Shown here in pieces: positions 35,493 through 47,293 of a DNA stretch of 64,000 nt. A program made the translations under genes and the position numbers. The stretch's first letter is position 1, and every line of letters starts with the position of its first letter. Source of the stretch: Nissolia schottii (taxonomy: Eukaryota > Streptophyta > Magnoliopsida > Fabales > Fabaceae); assembly GCA_003254905.1 (NCBI GenBank), contig QANU01101648.1, forward strand, positions 469,616-533,615, in the 5' to 3' direction. A model generated the notes under the pieces. The model was given only the letters and a program-made list of their open reading frames with translations, ran no database searches and was not told the origin of the DNA.

Positions 35493-36740
35493 TCATGAGC
35501 AGCAACCTGGGCATCTAATCAATCCATTCTCATTACAATCAGGGCACCTCCTCAACCCTCCTTCTTTCTCCTCGAACACCTTCCTGCTGCCGCTGCAATT
35601 GGGGCAGGGCACGAACCTGGCGTCGCCGCAATTGTCGCACACATACCCGGGATCCTGAATAGGGCAACCCCTCAGCATCTTAGCCAGCTCCCCTGACTCG
35701 TTCAGCTTCTTCAGCTCCTCTGCATTCCCAACATGCCTCCCTCCTATGAACACCTGCGGCAATGTCACCCCTTTCCCACCAATCAAGTCCTGAAGCTCCT
35801 TTCTGTACGATGAGTCCATTGATATGTCCCTCTCGTCAATTGCGACCCTGAATCCCCTCAGAATCATCCTCACCGAGCAGCAATCCTCGTAGGTCTTTCG
35901 GATCCCTCTCAAGCTTGTGCAGTACAGCACAATTCTGTCCTCGGACCCACCCAAATTGCACAAACTGCTTTTGTTTTCTTCACCAAATGAAGAAGAACAA
36001 GTCAGAGGGCTGGACCCCATTGACATGAAACCTCTGTTGTTGGTGGTGCTAGTGCTACCTAGTTGCCTTGATGACAATGCGCGCCGGTAGCTCCAAGCAA
36101 CGCTTGGATCCAACTTTGCAAGCAATGCCTCCTCGGAGAGGTGCTGCCAGAGTGGCTTCTTGTTGTCCGTAGGCGCAGGGGAACTAGGGTTTTCTCTGGC
36201 TGTCGCTTCTTCTGATGCTGATTCTTTCAGTGACTCGAATGAGTCTAGAAGCTTCTTCCTTGCTGACCCATCAAAGCTTGTGTACCTGCAAGATGAAGTG
36301 TGGTGGGGTTGTTCTTGCTCTTTTTCCTCATCCAAGCCGTCCATGAGTTCCCATGTGTTGATGACTGAGTCAGGGGACAGTGAATGTTGCTCTGTCTCAG
36401 CTTGGTCAACGTGAGGGGGTTTCTTGTTCAAGCTGGGGTCTTTTTGGTCAATTAGGAGGAGGGAGCCATAGGTGGTGGAGGTGAGGAAGACAAGGTGGTG
36501 GGTGTCACCCTTTTTAGTGGGAGGGTGGTGAACAAGAGGCATTGGGAATGAGAGTGCTTTTGGAACTTGTGGTGAAGAATTGAAGCAGTTTGAAGCAGAG
36601 CGAGAAGAAGAATAAGAGGAATAGGTGGAGGAAGCAGAACAAGAGAAAGCAAGGGAAGGGGAAGGAGAAGGAGAAGGGTCCTCTGGGGTTTTGTTGTCGC
36701 TGGCTACTATGGTGATGGTTCTTGATGCTGAGCAACCCAT
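35493..36740 (-). CDS. Glutaredoxin-like protein with C-terminal CxxC zinc-binding tail
   Basis: One exon encodes 415 residues from the ATG at 36740. The N-terminus MGCSASR is a textbook N-myristoylation/palmitoylation signal (Gly2, Cys3), predicting membrane attachment. Residues 20-60 are serine/proline-rich. A glutaredoxin fold spans about 268-355 (DRIVLYCTSLRGIRKTYEDC; cis-proline motif TLPQVFIGG at 326-334). The usual CxxC or CxxS active site is absent, being replaced by SLRG, as in the plant family of At3g57070/At5g39865 type. The tail has four CxxC pairs (368-371, 379-382, 399-402, 410-413) like a DnaJ-type zinc module. Substrate is unknown; thiol-disulfide catalysis is doubtful without the active-site cysteine. 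The gene lies between NRPE5 and CBL, as recalled for Arabidopsis. Confidence 0.92.
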   Translation of the reverse strand: MGCSASRTITIVASDNKTPEDPSPSPSPSLAFSCSASSTYSSYSSSRSASNCFNSSPQVPKALSFPMPLVHHPPTKKGDTHHLVFLTSTTYGSLLLIDQKDPSLNKKPPHVDQAETEQHSLSPDSVINTWELMDGLDEEKEQEQPHHTSSCRYTSFDGSARKKLLDSFESLKESASEEATARENPSSPAPTDNKKPLWQHLSEEALLAKLDPSVAWSYRRALSSRQLGSTSTTNNRGFMSMGSSPLTCSSSFGEENKSSLCNLGGSEDRIVLYCTSLRGIRKTYEDCCSVRMILRGFRVAIDERDISMDSSYRKELQDLIGGKGVTLPQVFIGGRHVGNAEELKKLNESGELAKMLRGCPIQDPGYVCDNCGDARFVPCPNCSGSRKVFEEKEGGLRRCPDCNENGLIRCPGCCS

Positions 36741-39700
36741 TGAAAGAAGAAATTTTGGGTCTGCCTTCTTTTTCTCCCCTTTTCTCTTCTTAAAAAAGAC
36801 ACCTTTTTTATTTTGGTGGAGGGGTTATTTGGTGTCTGATTTGAATGTTTTATTTGGAAGGCCTTTTTACTGAAGGAATTAGGAGGAGGAGGGAGTTTGA
36901 AGGGTATTGTGATCTGGGTGCTTTTGGAGGCTTAGATGGAAAGGATGATAGAAAAGAAGGAATTTTGTGTGTTGAGTTGAGAGAGAGGTGGTGGAAGAGA
37001 GCTTTCAAAGTAGGTTGGAAGGGGGAAGTTGATGAATGAATAATTGAAATATCAATGCCGTGTCGTGTGTATTTGGGAGCAAGGAAAAATCGCGGTTAGA
37101 AGTTACGACCATATTTTAAAATTTACTGGGGATTCATAAGGGACCATGTTGTTTTTGGGGACACTGGGAATTGGAAGATTCCTGTGTTATTTTTTTAGGG
37201 TAAACATCTTTGTTTAAAGCATACTTTAGCCTACTTTTTAAGTTGTGACCTAATTTATCATGTAAAAAGACAAATGTATTTGACTTTCCAGAAGGGGAGA
37301 GCCAACGTGGTTAAATACTTGTACTAGATCTCCCAACTTCCAAACTCCTTTTTTGAAATAGTGAAGTTAATTATTACTATATCTTTGTTAAGTTATTATA
37401 TAATTTTACAATGCCTCAAGTTTAGATGATTGTACTAACTTCAATGTTAGGTTCTTTTTTTAATTCACTATTTCTTGTATTTGAAGCCAAAATCCCATCT
37501 TGTCTTGTCTCTCATGGTTATTAGCAACCTATCAAGCATTTAAGTTTCAGTTCCCTTCAAATGTTGGCAGAACAAAAAATAAAAATAAAATTGCATTGGC
37601 ATTAAATACGGTCGTTGTTTGGATTTTTATTTTCTCTTGTTAGTGGTAAGAGTATCTGCAACTAGTACATATCTGTATTCTTTGATTGAATAAATAGTAT
37701 GTGTAAAGCTATCCTCAACTACCATGTGAAACATTTTTTTTTTAATATATATTGCCATACACAAATCAATTACAAGTGAGAGGAACTATAAAATTGAGGC
37801 AAATTCATTAGAATCAATAAGTTCACTAGCTAACACAAGCATCCTAAAGGTAGGCCCAGTTTGAATGGTAGTAGATGGTTCCACTTATGATTAATTGATT
37901 TAAAAAAAAAACATTTAAACTAGAGGTTTGATGATAAGGTGATGAGTGTCTTGTATATGTATTTCTTTGTTTTTTCTCCCTTTAATCTTTATGGTGATTA
38001 GGGGATTCATCATATAAAAAATATAAACAGAAAGAAACATGGAACAATCTACTTTTCAGCAACCAAAGGAGAAAATAGTAGCACTGGTAGTGGTTTACTC
38101 TGTTGAGTTGTGCCAATAATAGTGTGAAAATTAAAGATTTGTTCTTATTTCATGATGATTAGATGGGATTAAGTGAGATTATAATGATGTGGACCGTTTG
38201 TCATAGCTTAACAACTTGTCATGATCCTTGTAGTACACTTAATTGTGAAAGTAACATCTATCAGCATCCAATTATTTACTATGCCGCTAAGGATCGTCAT
38301 TACATGGCATATTGTGGGAATCTTAACTAGTTAAGCTGGCAGATAAAAACTATTCTTTTAGCTTCATGACACTACATAGTTTCGTATATAAGGCAGACAA
38401 TACAACAACCATGGTTGGTGAAAATGGTAATTAACAATCTCATACATCACAAATGTGCAAATTCAATTTTTTACGGTCAATGTGAAAATCATTTTGGTGA
38501 TGATGAGTTAGTATTTCTATAAGCTTTCAAAACATTTGAGAATATGTCGAGTATGGTAAACTGAGGAGCTTTGAACCCCCTTGAACTTTAATTTATCAAC
38601 TAAAAAACAAATAAAGATAGGCTAAAAACAAATACATAAATAATTTGATAAAATAGATAGAGAATTGAAAGGGAAGAGAAATTTTAGGACAATGACAAAC
38701 ATTGCAATGTGGCATGATAAGAAATGGAGGAAGCAAACTAGAAATTATGGAGGGAGTTGCCATCATTTCTACCCTCAAAAACAGAGTGAAACAGACATTT
38801 CATTATTATTGTTAGTGTTAAAAGGACCACAAAAGGGTAGCCCCAACTCAGTGCTGGTGACACCCCAGACCACAGGTCACGACTCCATTGTTCCCCCCAA
38901 CCCAAGTGGGTCTCTGAGCTTTGCTAAAGTATAGCTGTCTTATCATCTACTTTGTTGCTTTACTCATAACCCTTTTCAAATTTCAAAAGAAAAAGGAGAA
39001 GGGGAAAAAAATGTAGCAATCTTTTTATATGCTCCCAAAAAGTTTCCTTTGTATTTTCCCGGCTTTGTTATTTTTCAGCTTCACGTTAGTGATATTGATT
39101 TCCAAAAAGTGGAATTCTGCAAATTAAGCTTTGATAGTGATTTCAAAGTAAAAGTGGGAGAGAGAGAAAAAAAATCTTCAATATCGTTTAAATTAGAAGA
39201 ATTGTTATCTATATTAGTATTACACAAATCATGTAACGTGAATATAAATTTCATATGTATTGCAAGAAAGAGACTTAATATTTACATTGATTTTAATGTT
39301 AAAATATCATTCTTTTTAGTATTATTATGCGTGCATTTTTTTTAAGGTACAACTTGACCCCATAAAAAGCAAGATTCTTCCTGCCAAGCATATTTAAACC
39401 AAGAAGAAGAAGAAGTATTATTGTGAAAATGCATTCATGTAAAAAAAAAAAAAACACATATATATGCCATTGATTTTTTTTTAAGAGGAGAAAGTGACAG
39501 AGAGAATAATCAATGATATATATACATTGTGGTGCATTTATTCTATGGTGTGTGAAAGAATGACCCAATAATAAGATAATTTCTCACATGTGTCATGTAG
39601 ACTAAATATTCTTTCTTATTAAATTTTTATATTTTTGATAATTTTTAAAACTAAAATGAACAAATTTTGTTTTCATGATTTAATATGATGTATTAGTGTC

Positions 39701-41887
39701 ACATGATCTAATGTGATAAATTAATATTTTTAATATAATATTTATAAAGAAATGTATCATAAGTTTAAATAGGTCACAAACTAATCTTCTTACCGTTCTT
39801 TTAATAATTTGACTAATGAAAAGTTTATTAAGATTATATAAAAGATGAAAAATTGATAAAATTCGATGATTCTAGTCTTAAAAATAAAAATAAAAAATAT
39901 AAATTTAATAAGAAAGTATTTACCTCATAAATCACGTGAAAACTCACCTACTAAATAATAAAGCATGGGGTTCTATAATTTTAGTCTGTCAGCATAAATC
40001 GTGAGCTATGTTGAATAATTCATCCAAACATTCTTTTGGTATCTTATAGTACTTTTCAAAGAGGGAATGGTCAATCTTCAGCAGTTGTAACCGGTAAGAC
40101 AAAAGATAAATCCATTTAGCCATTGAGGTAATCAGCAATATAACATGTGACGAGAATGAGGGACATGAGCGTATACTCCTTTCGATTTAAAATTGTTACC
40201 CACCTTTTTACCTTTTTATTTCAGTCTATTTTAAAATAGTTATATACTTACTAAATTTAGCTATTATTAATTGTCTTTTTTTTAACACATCTTCATTAAA
40301 TAAATTATTTCTCTTATTTATTCATTGTAATAACTCGAATCACCCACGATAAATAATGACAATTAAGTAAAATATTATCAATTTTTATTTATTTTCACAT
40401 TTTCAAGCATTTTTTTAGTATCAAAAAAAAGAAAAAGTTAACAACTATTTTAAAATGGACGGAATATTACATTATTTTTGCATGGAATTCCACCCCTCTT
40501 GAAGAACAATTGACTTTAAATGCAGCAATGGATTTTTATTAGGAAATCCTTGAGCTAGTATTAATTTTCTAAGAAATTCTTGTATGTTTTTTGAGCATAT
40601 TTAATGTATATTTTAAGAATATTATTAACCATTCAATTCTTAGTTTTTATATATTTTTAATTATTATAAATTAAAATGAATGATTAATAATGTTTCTAAA
40701 ATATGTATTAAATAAGCTCTAAAAACATGCTCCATTACTTGTATATGGATTTAGTATAACATGTATATCAAAATATGGATTGAAATATAAATTTACAATT
40801 GTATGGGTCTGGCTTTGAAATCGCCACAGGGTGTGGCGATTTCAGACATTTTAAAAAATAAAAATAAAAAATTCTGAGGTCTGAAATCACCCATACGTTT
40901 ATAAATATTTTTGTTGGGGCGTAATACGAGATTATATTTTTTATGAGATCATATATATGTAAATTTTTCCCAAAAACACATAAGAATTTATCTAATTTTT
41001 TGGTGGGAGTAGAGCAATTAAGTTTTTGTAGAACTACAACGGTCTGTTTAAGCATATTTGACAACCACCACATTATCTAAATATTTCCTCTAATTCATCT
41101 TAATTGTTACTTTGACCAGTTTAGAATATTTGACATTCTCACTTTTTAAGACAATTTATTATTATATTTACAATTGTATTTTAATTTGTTAGTCTTAAAA
41201 ATAATAACTTTTTAACATTATCTATACTTTTCTTTGATATGAAAACCTTTAAACAAATTAAATAAGGATATTTTAGTAAATTTATTCTTTAAATCATCAT
41301 TGATTTATAGATTTTTAAATACCCATACAATTAAGCAAATTGACATTTAAAATGTACGGAAGCGTGTAATTGAATTCGCTACAATTCGTATATTCACCAC
41401 AATACATCGCGTCAAGAAGGGACTCTATGAAATGATTAAAAATTATGAATTAATTTATAAGTTAAATTTTATATTTAGAATGGTGATATAAAATAAATTT
41501 TGAATTAATTTATACACCACTTATTATGTTTAAAATATATTAAATAGTATTTAAAATGATTAACAAAAAAAAAACTAGATTACTGTATTTCTTGAAAAGT
41601 TCTGGCCTGGTGCAATGGACATGGCCTCCATCCGAATCTGTAAAGTTGAGCGTTGACGGTGGTGTTCTTCGCTTCTTGCCTTCCTTGCCAAGGTTATCAA
41701 AAGAGTTCACTAAAATAACGTTAGGGACCTTGTAAAAGGAATGCATAAAAAGGTGTAGATGTTATTTATTATTATAAAGTGATGACCAAATAATAGGGTA
41801 AATTCCACCGTATCTGACTGAAAGAGCTATGCACTTCGGCACACCATTGATGTTTACTTAGAGCGATTATCTTTGATACACATAAAA
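36741..41887. other. Intergenic region between the glutaredoxin-like gene and the U1/U3 block
   Basis: The first 300 bases are the promoter and leader side of the glutaredoxin-like gene. The rest is AT-rich, with a palindromic repeat at 40760-40930. Open frames 38665-38934 (89 codons), 39049-39345 and 40768-41073 show no recognisable domain; the last overlaps the palindromic repeat. No further gene is supported. Confidence 0.45.
40760..40930. repeat. Palindromic repeat, copy 2
   Basis: Left arm ATTTACAATTGTATGGGTCTGG..TTTGAAATCGCCA; right arm GGTCTGAAATCACCCATACGTTTATAAAT, complementary and similar to copy 1 at 34065-34235. A perfect short hairpin, AAATCGCCACAGGGTGTGGCGATTT, lies at 40818-40842. 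It is a dispersed MITE-like element. Confidence 0.5.
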
Positions 41888-42749
41888 GGGTCTGTTTGGG
41901 CAGATTTTCCAACCTTCAGAATATCCAGAGCAGAGTAGTTTCTCACACTCCTTGGCGAATAGTTGAATTCGCTACAGTTGTTTACACACAATGATCAAAT
42001 TTCAAAGGTGACTTAATAGTTGCATACTGTCAGACAAATACACATTCTAGGAGTAACATCAAGTTGCCCAAGATTTCTGGTGAAGAAGGTACTTTTGAAT
42101 ATTAACCCAAATCCAGTACTACAAATGGAATTAGCAAATATAGTTCAGAAAATATTTGATTTGATGCCAGAACAACACAAAGTGAATGAAGTTCGAAATA
42201 CTGAAGGGCTAAAATTTAGTCTGCAAACTAAGTTTCCTCGTTCAATTTCAAACTAACCATGAATTGAGGAAATCAATTGAATAGTCTTTTTTAATTAAAA
42301 AAACCAAATTACCTTTAAAAGAAATAAATGATTGACTAAAAAAAAAGTGAAAAAAGAAGAAAAACAAAAAATCTAATCTAATTTAAGACAAATACGAATA
42401 CTAATTATAAGTTAATTAATATTATATTAGAATTCCAAAATCAACAATTACTAATTTGAAACAAAACTTTCTAGAACGGCACTAACTATTTTTTTTTTTG
42501 ACGCAATTTTATGCGAAGAATGACACTCTGAAACAGACAACACTAAAGACAAAACAGAAAGCGTGATCTTTTTTTGGGTGGACCATCCAAGGCCCATGAG
42601 AGCACTCGTTCCATGCCCATGCTGCAGTGCAAGACATGGGCAACGCATAAGCTAAATACCCATATGGATGATTGCAATTAGCTTAGCCCAGAAAATACCC
42701 CATAAGAATAAGTCTTAACAAATAATTAAAATTTGAACTATAATTTGAC

Positions 42750-42908
42750 AGGGGCCGCGCGAACGCAGGCCCCCACTCCCACAAATTATGATGTAGGCTC
42801 TCCCACTTGGGGAGACCTTAGGCGGGCACCCCTCCAAAGTGCAATGGAGGTTACCAACCTAGGCCATGAGCCTTCTTGATCACCCATTGACCCCATCCAG
42901 GTAAGTAT
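42750..42908 (-). ncRNA. U1: U1 spliceosomal snRNA, copy A
   Basis: The RNA begins ATACTTACCTGG, the 5' splice-site recognition sequence, at 42908. It continues with GGGTCAATGGGTGATCAAGA (stem-loop I), the stem-loop II region CCATTGCACTTTGGAGGGGT, the Sm site AATTTGTGG, and ends with the GC-rich terminal stem GGGGCCTGCGTTCGCGCGGCC near 42750. Length is about 159 nt, as expected for plant U1. A 3' box (AGTTCAA, 42739-42733) follows. All core motifs are intact, so this copy looks functional. Confidence 0.93.
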
Positions 42909-42930
42909 GTTGGAATGAAGCTAGTTGCAA

Positions 42931-42984
42931 CTTATTTAAAGGATGCTGCCAAGTTGCAAATATATGAGTTTATCAATGTGGGAC
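42931..42984 (-). promoter_or_regulatory. U1 copy A promoter (USE + TATA, Pol II spacing)
   Basis: On the minus strand, the upstream sequence element GTCCCACATTG occupies 42984-42974 and the TATA box TTTAAATAAG 42940-42931. The 33-base gap between them is the longer spacing known for plant Pol II snRNA genes. The TATA box ends 22 bases before the RNA start. Confidence 0.85.
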
Positions 42985-43913
42985 TCACTTGGTGGAGTGC
43001 GGAACAAATATTTTGCTCTAGTACTTTGTGCATCTTTCGATAACACAAATTGGTTATATTGTACATAACCACCTGCAGCAGCAGCATGGTTGTTTTGAAG
43101 ACTCAGGAAGCAGGCTGCCATCACTACATGTGCCCTGAAAGTTGAGCATCTATTCAAGAAAGTTGAATCAGCGCACATGATATATCATAAGAGATACCCG
43201 CTTATATTATGTGTCATTTTATTGGCCTTGAGAAAGCAGCATTGGAATTTTCCAACCCTTCAGTTGAAGGGGAGAGAGTTTTTAACTCCACTGATAACAT
43301 AAACACTTGCACTGAATTTAATCACTCTATCACCATCTCTTGGAGTGACTATTATGATGAACTAATGTTCCCGCCCTCAAACATATAAATTAACAGTTCT
43401 CTTTTTGGATATGTGATACCAGACACATGGTATTGCATATGTGACTAGCAATCATGGTACCGATTACCGAAAAATATTCTTGATTTATGGGTCTTCCTTT
43501 GACTTGAACCTGGCATTTCATTCATCTGGTTGTTTCAATTTGTGTGAAAATTCTACCTACAGAAAACAGATGCTTTGGAGTTGCAAACAAAAGTGTATGC
43601 TGAATCATGTCATTTACTCTGGCTGCAGTGCGGGTGGTATTTCCCAGTTTTGCAGAGTGTTCAACTATCATCACCATTGCTTGAATCAATTTAACCATTC
43701 ACTTTACAACTAGCCTCGCTTTCGAGGATCCAAATCCACTAAAAAGGATTATATCAACTTAAAATTCTCACGAAAAAGAAACAATAACATTATTGAGAGG
43801 AAGAATAGAAAATCGGTAAGAAACAGAATACAGATTGTGGTTAATCTGACAAGAGAATTGTTTAGAAAAGGTTTGAGACTGCAAGTCCAGTTTAAAAGAT
43901 GTTTACAATGATA

Positions 43914-43957
43914 GTCCCACATCGCCAGTGCCAATCAAGACAAAACGATATTTATAA
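43914..43957 (+). promoter_or_regulatory. U3 copy A promoter (USE + TATA, Pol III spacing)
   Basis: A perfect plant USE, GTCCCACATCG, lies at 43914-43924, and TATTTATAA at 43949-43957. The 24-base gap is one helical turn shorter than at the U1 gene, the known mark of Pol III-transcribed plant U-RNA genes such as U3 and U6. Confidence 0.88.
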
Positions 43958-43979
43958 CTACAGTTTGGGATAACCGGCC

Positions 43980-44208
43980 ACGACCTTACTTGAACAGGAT
44001 CTGTTCCATGGGCTCGTACCTCTGTATCCTTGATATCTAAGGAGACAGGAACTAACGTCTGGTTGATGAATCACGACCGTGTGTGGTCAGAGCGTGATTA
44101 ATGGCTCGAATGGCGCTTCCTTCTCTAGCAGAGGTACCAAATGAGCGGTGGAGGATCGTTCTCAGCCGCAGTCTGTGGTTGGGGTGGTCACACGGTTGTC
44201 TGACAGGC
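43980..44208 (+). ncRNA. U3: U3 snoRNA, copy A
   Basis: U3 guides early cleavages of pre-rRNA in the nucleolus. The RNA starts ACGACCTTACTTGAACAGGA (5' domain with the box A' / A region), continues GGCTCGTACCTCTG, GTTGATGAATCACGACC, GAGCGTGATTAATGGCTCG and GTGGAGGATCGTTCTCAGCC, and ends TTGTCTGACAGGCC, where GTCTGA is box D. Length is about 229 nt. A T-run (ATTTTTCTTC, from about 44216) can serve as the Pol III terminator. Some positions (TTCCATGGGCTC where the other copy has TTCTATAGGCTC) differ from the plant consensus as I remember it, so activity is likely but not certain. Confidence 0.9.
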
Positions 44209-45029
44209 CAAATAGATTTTTCTTCCCTACTTTTCTACAATTTATTTTTTGCAGATTTATTTATTTCAAAACAGACAAAAAATGGGAAAAATAAAATAAA
44301 TAATAATAATAAAAAAAGACAGAAATGAATGGCATTGATACTACCTTCGAGAGGAATACTCTGGTCAGAGAGGACAGAATAGTATGGTAGAAAGTAAAAT
44401 CCATGGCAAAGCTGCGGCCCTCCATGGAAGCTCGTCTGTTCTCTTTGGCGATGCATGTTTGTAGATGGTAATAAATGTATAAAAAGTGAAAGGATGCTAG
44501 CAGTGGAGCTCCTTGAGGAAGTGCTTCGACTTTATTTTTAAATTTTTGGTCGAAAAAGTGCTTTGACTCAAAGTTGAGCAGATAACAGAAGGCGTTGGTT
44601 GATGGGAATCATAGCCATTTGAGGGTGGAGAAGTTGCCACATATGCAATGGTTTCTTTTTTTTTTTTNAAGTCCAACAGAATTTTTGTAAGAAATACCCA
44701 ACTTTTATGTCTTAAAGCGTTACTCATAAAAATAATAATTTAAAGTGTCAAAATTGTATTTAAGCGCTAAAAAGAAAAAAAAAATTGTATCTAAACCAAA
44801 AAAATATTTGTTAGGAAGAAAAAAATTATTAACCTTTTTCCTCGTGCTTAATTAAGAAGAGAAAAACATTAGCGTGGCTGATCATGTTTTAGGTCTAACA
44901 CGAGGTATTTGCACCATCATCTCACATGTATCTTACAAATCTCCATACAAATGTAAATGAGCCAAAAATTGACGTACCCTTTGATTTAATATTTAGGTTC
45001 AGATAGATGCTTGCTCTAAATGCAATAAG
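44209..45029. other. U3 downstream region of block A
   Basis: The first part (to about 44480) matches 49541-49765 in block B. A poly-T run and a single N lie at 44656-44668. From about 44850 the sequence resembles block B at about 52240. No gene is seen. Confidence 0.5.
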
Positions 45030-45062
45030 GTGCCAGAAGTAATTAGTACTATTAATCGGAAA

Positions 45063-45096
<34 letters not shown>

Positions 45097-45416
45097 CCTG
45101 CACCTCCTCCTCCATTCAGCCATCAACTCCTGCTGCATCTTCATCCTCATGGCTCGAAGCTGAACACAAGTATGTTGACTACGGCACATTCTTAGCACCC
45201 CCACAAGAGGCCTGTGCTATTGCTAATGCAGCCACAGCCACCAACATGATCTGGTCGTCACGGTCAGCGCCGTCTTCTCAACCCAATCCTATGGCTATCA
45301 ACAGCAATATACGGTTTCGGATTCAGAACCACCAATTCAAGCACCTTCTGCTCAATCTGGGTCTGCTTTTAGCTCTGGTGCTTATTTCCATGTTTCACAT
45401 TAAGCTAGACAAGTAA
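45030..45416 (+). CDS. Unrecognised 128-codon open frame with hydrophobic C-terminus
   Basis: The frame opens in a segment shared with block B (ACSKCNKVPE just upstream, preceded by TTCAG in both copies, which could be a splice acceptor). It runs through a (GA)n microsatellite coding alternating R/E residues (about residues 14-22), a serine-rich piece, then SWLEAEHKYVDYGTF. A hydrophobic stretch follows at about residues 106-121 (LLLNLGLLLALVLISMF). No family is recognised. Block B lacks most of it. It may be the last exon of a broken gene, or chance. Confidence 0.25.
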
Positions 45417-45576
45417 TTTCAAGAGAGAACAGAAAAGTAATGACTTCAGAGTGTGGTTTAAATTGAAGGAAAAGAGTCTATTTAGGTCCACAGTTAATTT
45501 TAAGGTTCAAAGCTTTTATTCTACTTTATTATTACCAGTTGAAAACTACTTATGTTAGAGCAGGAGGAATTATTAC

Positions 45577-45875
45577 CGAAACTGACAGTTATGCTGAAGT
45601 ACTTGGTAGTTCCAGCGATATGCGTTGAGAGTGCCACTGAACCTGTTTCAAACCAAGCACAGATCCAGCACCCTTTGCCTGCAAGGAACCAATAGAATAT
45701 ATATGAATATGACAACCAATACTTGCCATAGGAGCAATAATCTTAAATTTCAATTCATATTTCATGCCTGCGACTAGTGTAAATCGTGTCCGGGATAAAC
45801 CAGGCAGACCAGCATAGTTTACTTTCTTCACTCGAGGATGAGGCAAGGGAACTCAGCAATCTTCTGAGCATTGTC
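45577..45875 (-). pseudogene. Cystathionine beta-lyase fragment (exons 11 and 12 only)
   Basis: On the minus strand, 45875-45768 corresponds to CBL exon 11 ([14 protein letters not shown]) and 45678-45577 to exon 12 (AKGAGSVL). Compared with the intact gene at 52941-57159, exon 12 has lost one base (frameshift after AKGAGSVL) and exon 11 shows added changes (GLSRTRF where the intact copy has GHPGRDL). The exon 11 donor is GC in place of GT. Exon 13 and exons 1-10 are missing. This is a remnant left by partial tandem duplication. Confidence 0.88.
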
Positions 45876-45925
45876 CTGCACATGATTAACTCAAAAGTTA
45901 ATTTTTTTGACTAATAATGAGGTCA

Positions 45926-46490
45926 CCATCAAAGATAATTGAATGATCATTGGATCTGGAACCTCAAAGTAGATCACATAGTGCGCAAATCAGATTTTGT
46001 TAAGACTGTCAAAATTTTGAGGTCCAGTCTCCAGAAGAATATGACTTTCTTGACAGGAAGAACAATATGATTCTTTAGATCTATTTAACATAAAGGCTAT
46101 AATTGATATCCAATTTTAAACAGTAATAGTAGAATAAGATTATAAGAGGAGTTAAGATATTTTTACAGATCAACAGGTAGAGTAAGGTTTCTAAAAGAAT
46201 TAAGACATTAGACCACTCATCAAACTAACAATTGACCATAGATGTCGTGTGTAATATCACCGCATCAGTCGAGCATGCAATTATGCTGCGGGGTTATAGA
46301 AGGCTTAACCTTCTGTATGACGGAGGGGTCTGTCTTCTGAATAAGAACAAAACCAACAAAAGATGTGATTACAAAAAAGGCATTAAAAATATTTATCAGC
46401 CTCTTAAATGTTTTTCTTTTAATAGCGTGATGTCAAACCTATGGAACCAAGAGCACAAGCAATTCTTTCATTGTCAATATTCTAGCTAAA
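45926..46490. other. Spacer between duplication blocks
   Basis: No gene. The short frame 46232-46489 has no domain. Weak similarity to the CBL 3' flank (GTGTGTAATATCACC at about 46248 and 53410) hints that part of the spacer also derives from the CBL locus. Confidence 0.4.
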
Positions 46491-46766
46491 GGGGTCTGTT
46501 TGGGCAAAATTTCCAACCTTCAGCATATCCAGAGCAGAGCAGCTTCTCCTACTCCTTGGCAAATAATACACACAGTGATCAAATTTCCAACGGGACTTAA
46601 TTGCATTCTGTCAGACAACTGCAATAGCAATACAATGTCAACGACTGAAGCCACTCCCAAATACACATTCTAGGAGAACTTATGATCACCTATCTGAGTA
46701 ACATCAAGTTGCCTCAATTTTCTGGGGACGGTACTTCAAATGGAATTAGCAAATATAGTTCATTAT

Positions 46767-47293
46767 TGTTACGGACTGGAACGTAAAGACCCATTCCAGA
46801 GGCCCAGACCACAAAGGTCCACTAAAAGAGCCTTGCCTGAGTGTCCGCAGGTCAACCCGATCTGACCACGTCGCCTCCTAGCAAGATAACGAGGTAGTAG
46901 CTCGAGAAACTCCTAGATATGATGAACGACCCCGAGTAAACCTCCCCCTTCTGAAGATAAGGCGGACCTGAGATATTCTCCCCTAGGTAACGCGACTCGA
47001 GATATCCTCCACCCACCGCGTTACGCGGAAGAATACTCTCAACACAGATGACGCGGTCCGAGATATCCTCCTCCCACCGCGCTACGCGGAAGAATACTCC
47101 CAGCTCACAGGTATTTAATAAACAGCACCCGAGGTACGGAACCCAATTCATTTCTAGCCTACTCAACCCCCTTATTCCCTTACTTACTTGAGCGTCGGAG
47201 TCCTTGCAGGTACTCCGCGTTCGAGATCAAGACCAGCCATCGAAGAAGAGCTCCAGGATCCAATGTGTGGACCAAGGATCATACTTCGGTGCA
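46767..47293 (+). mobile_element. Solo LTR, 527 bp, with perfect 5-bp target duplication
   Basis: The element starts TGTTACGGACTGG and ends CTTCGGTGCA, flanked by ATTAT on both sides (46762-46766 and 47294-47298). Block A lacks exactly this segment, so the insertion came after the duplication. Inside are two imperfect copies of a roughly 70-base unit (GAGATATCCTCC..CCCACCGCG..TACGCGGAAGAATACTC), a TATA-like TATTTAATAA near 47112, and TTGAGCGTCGGAGT near 47189, a phrase common in plant Gypsy LTRs just before their 3' end. GC content is well above the surroundings. Confidence 0.88.

Larger units (their letters stand above)
41888..45925. repeat. Tandem duplication block A (U1 + U3 + CBL fragment)
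   Basis: Starting at GGGTCTGTTTGGGCAGATTTTCC, this block is collinear with 46491-54000: flanking sequence, U1 gene, U3 gene, a segment CAGATAGATGCTTGCTCTAAA (about 45000), then CBL exons 12 and 11 with intron pieces. Compared with block B it lacks the solo LTR, lacks about 2.4 kb after U3 and lacks CBL exon 13 and everything upstream of CBL exon 11. It has about 335 bases of its own (45085-45420). Confidence 0.85.

Noticed and set aside
42585..42640. Conserved GGCCCATGAGAGCAC / TGCAGTGCAAGACATGGG segment, shared with 47750-47815, considered as a third small RNA gene
   Set aside because: It matches no snRNA, snoRNA box pattern or miRNA hairpin that I can recognise. Conservation is explained by the tandem duplication, and the segment lies just downstream of U1.
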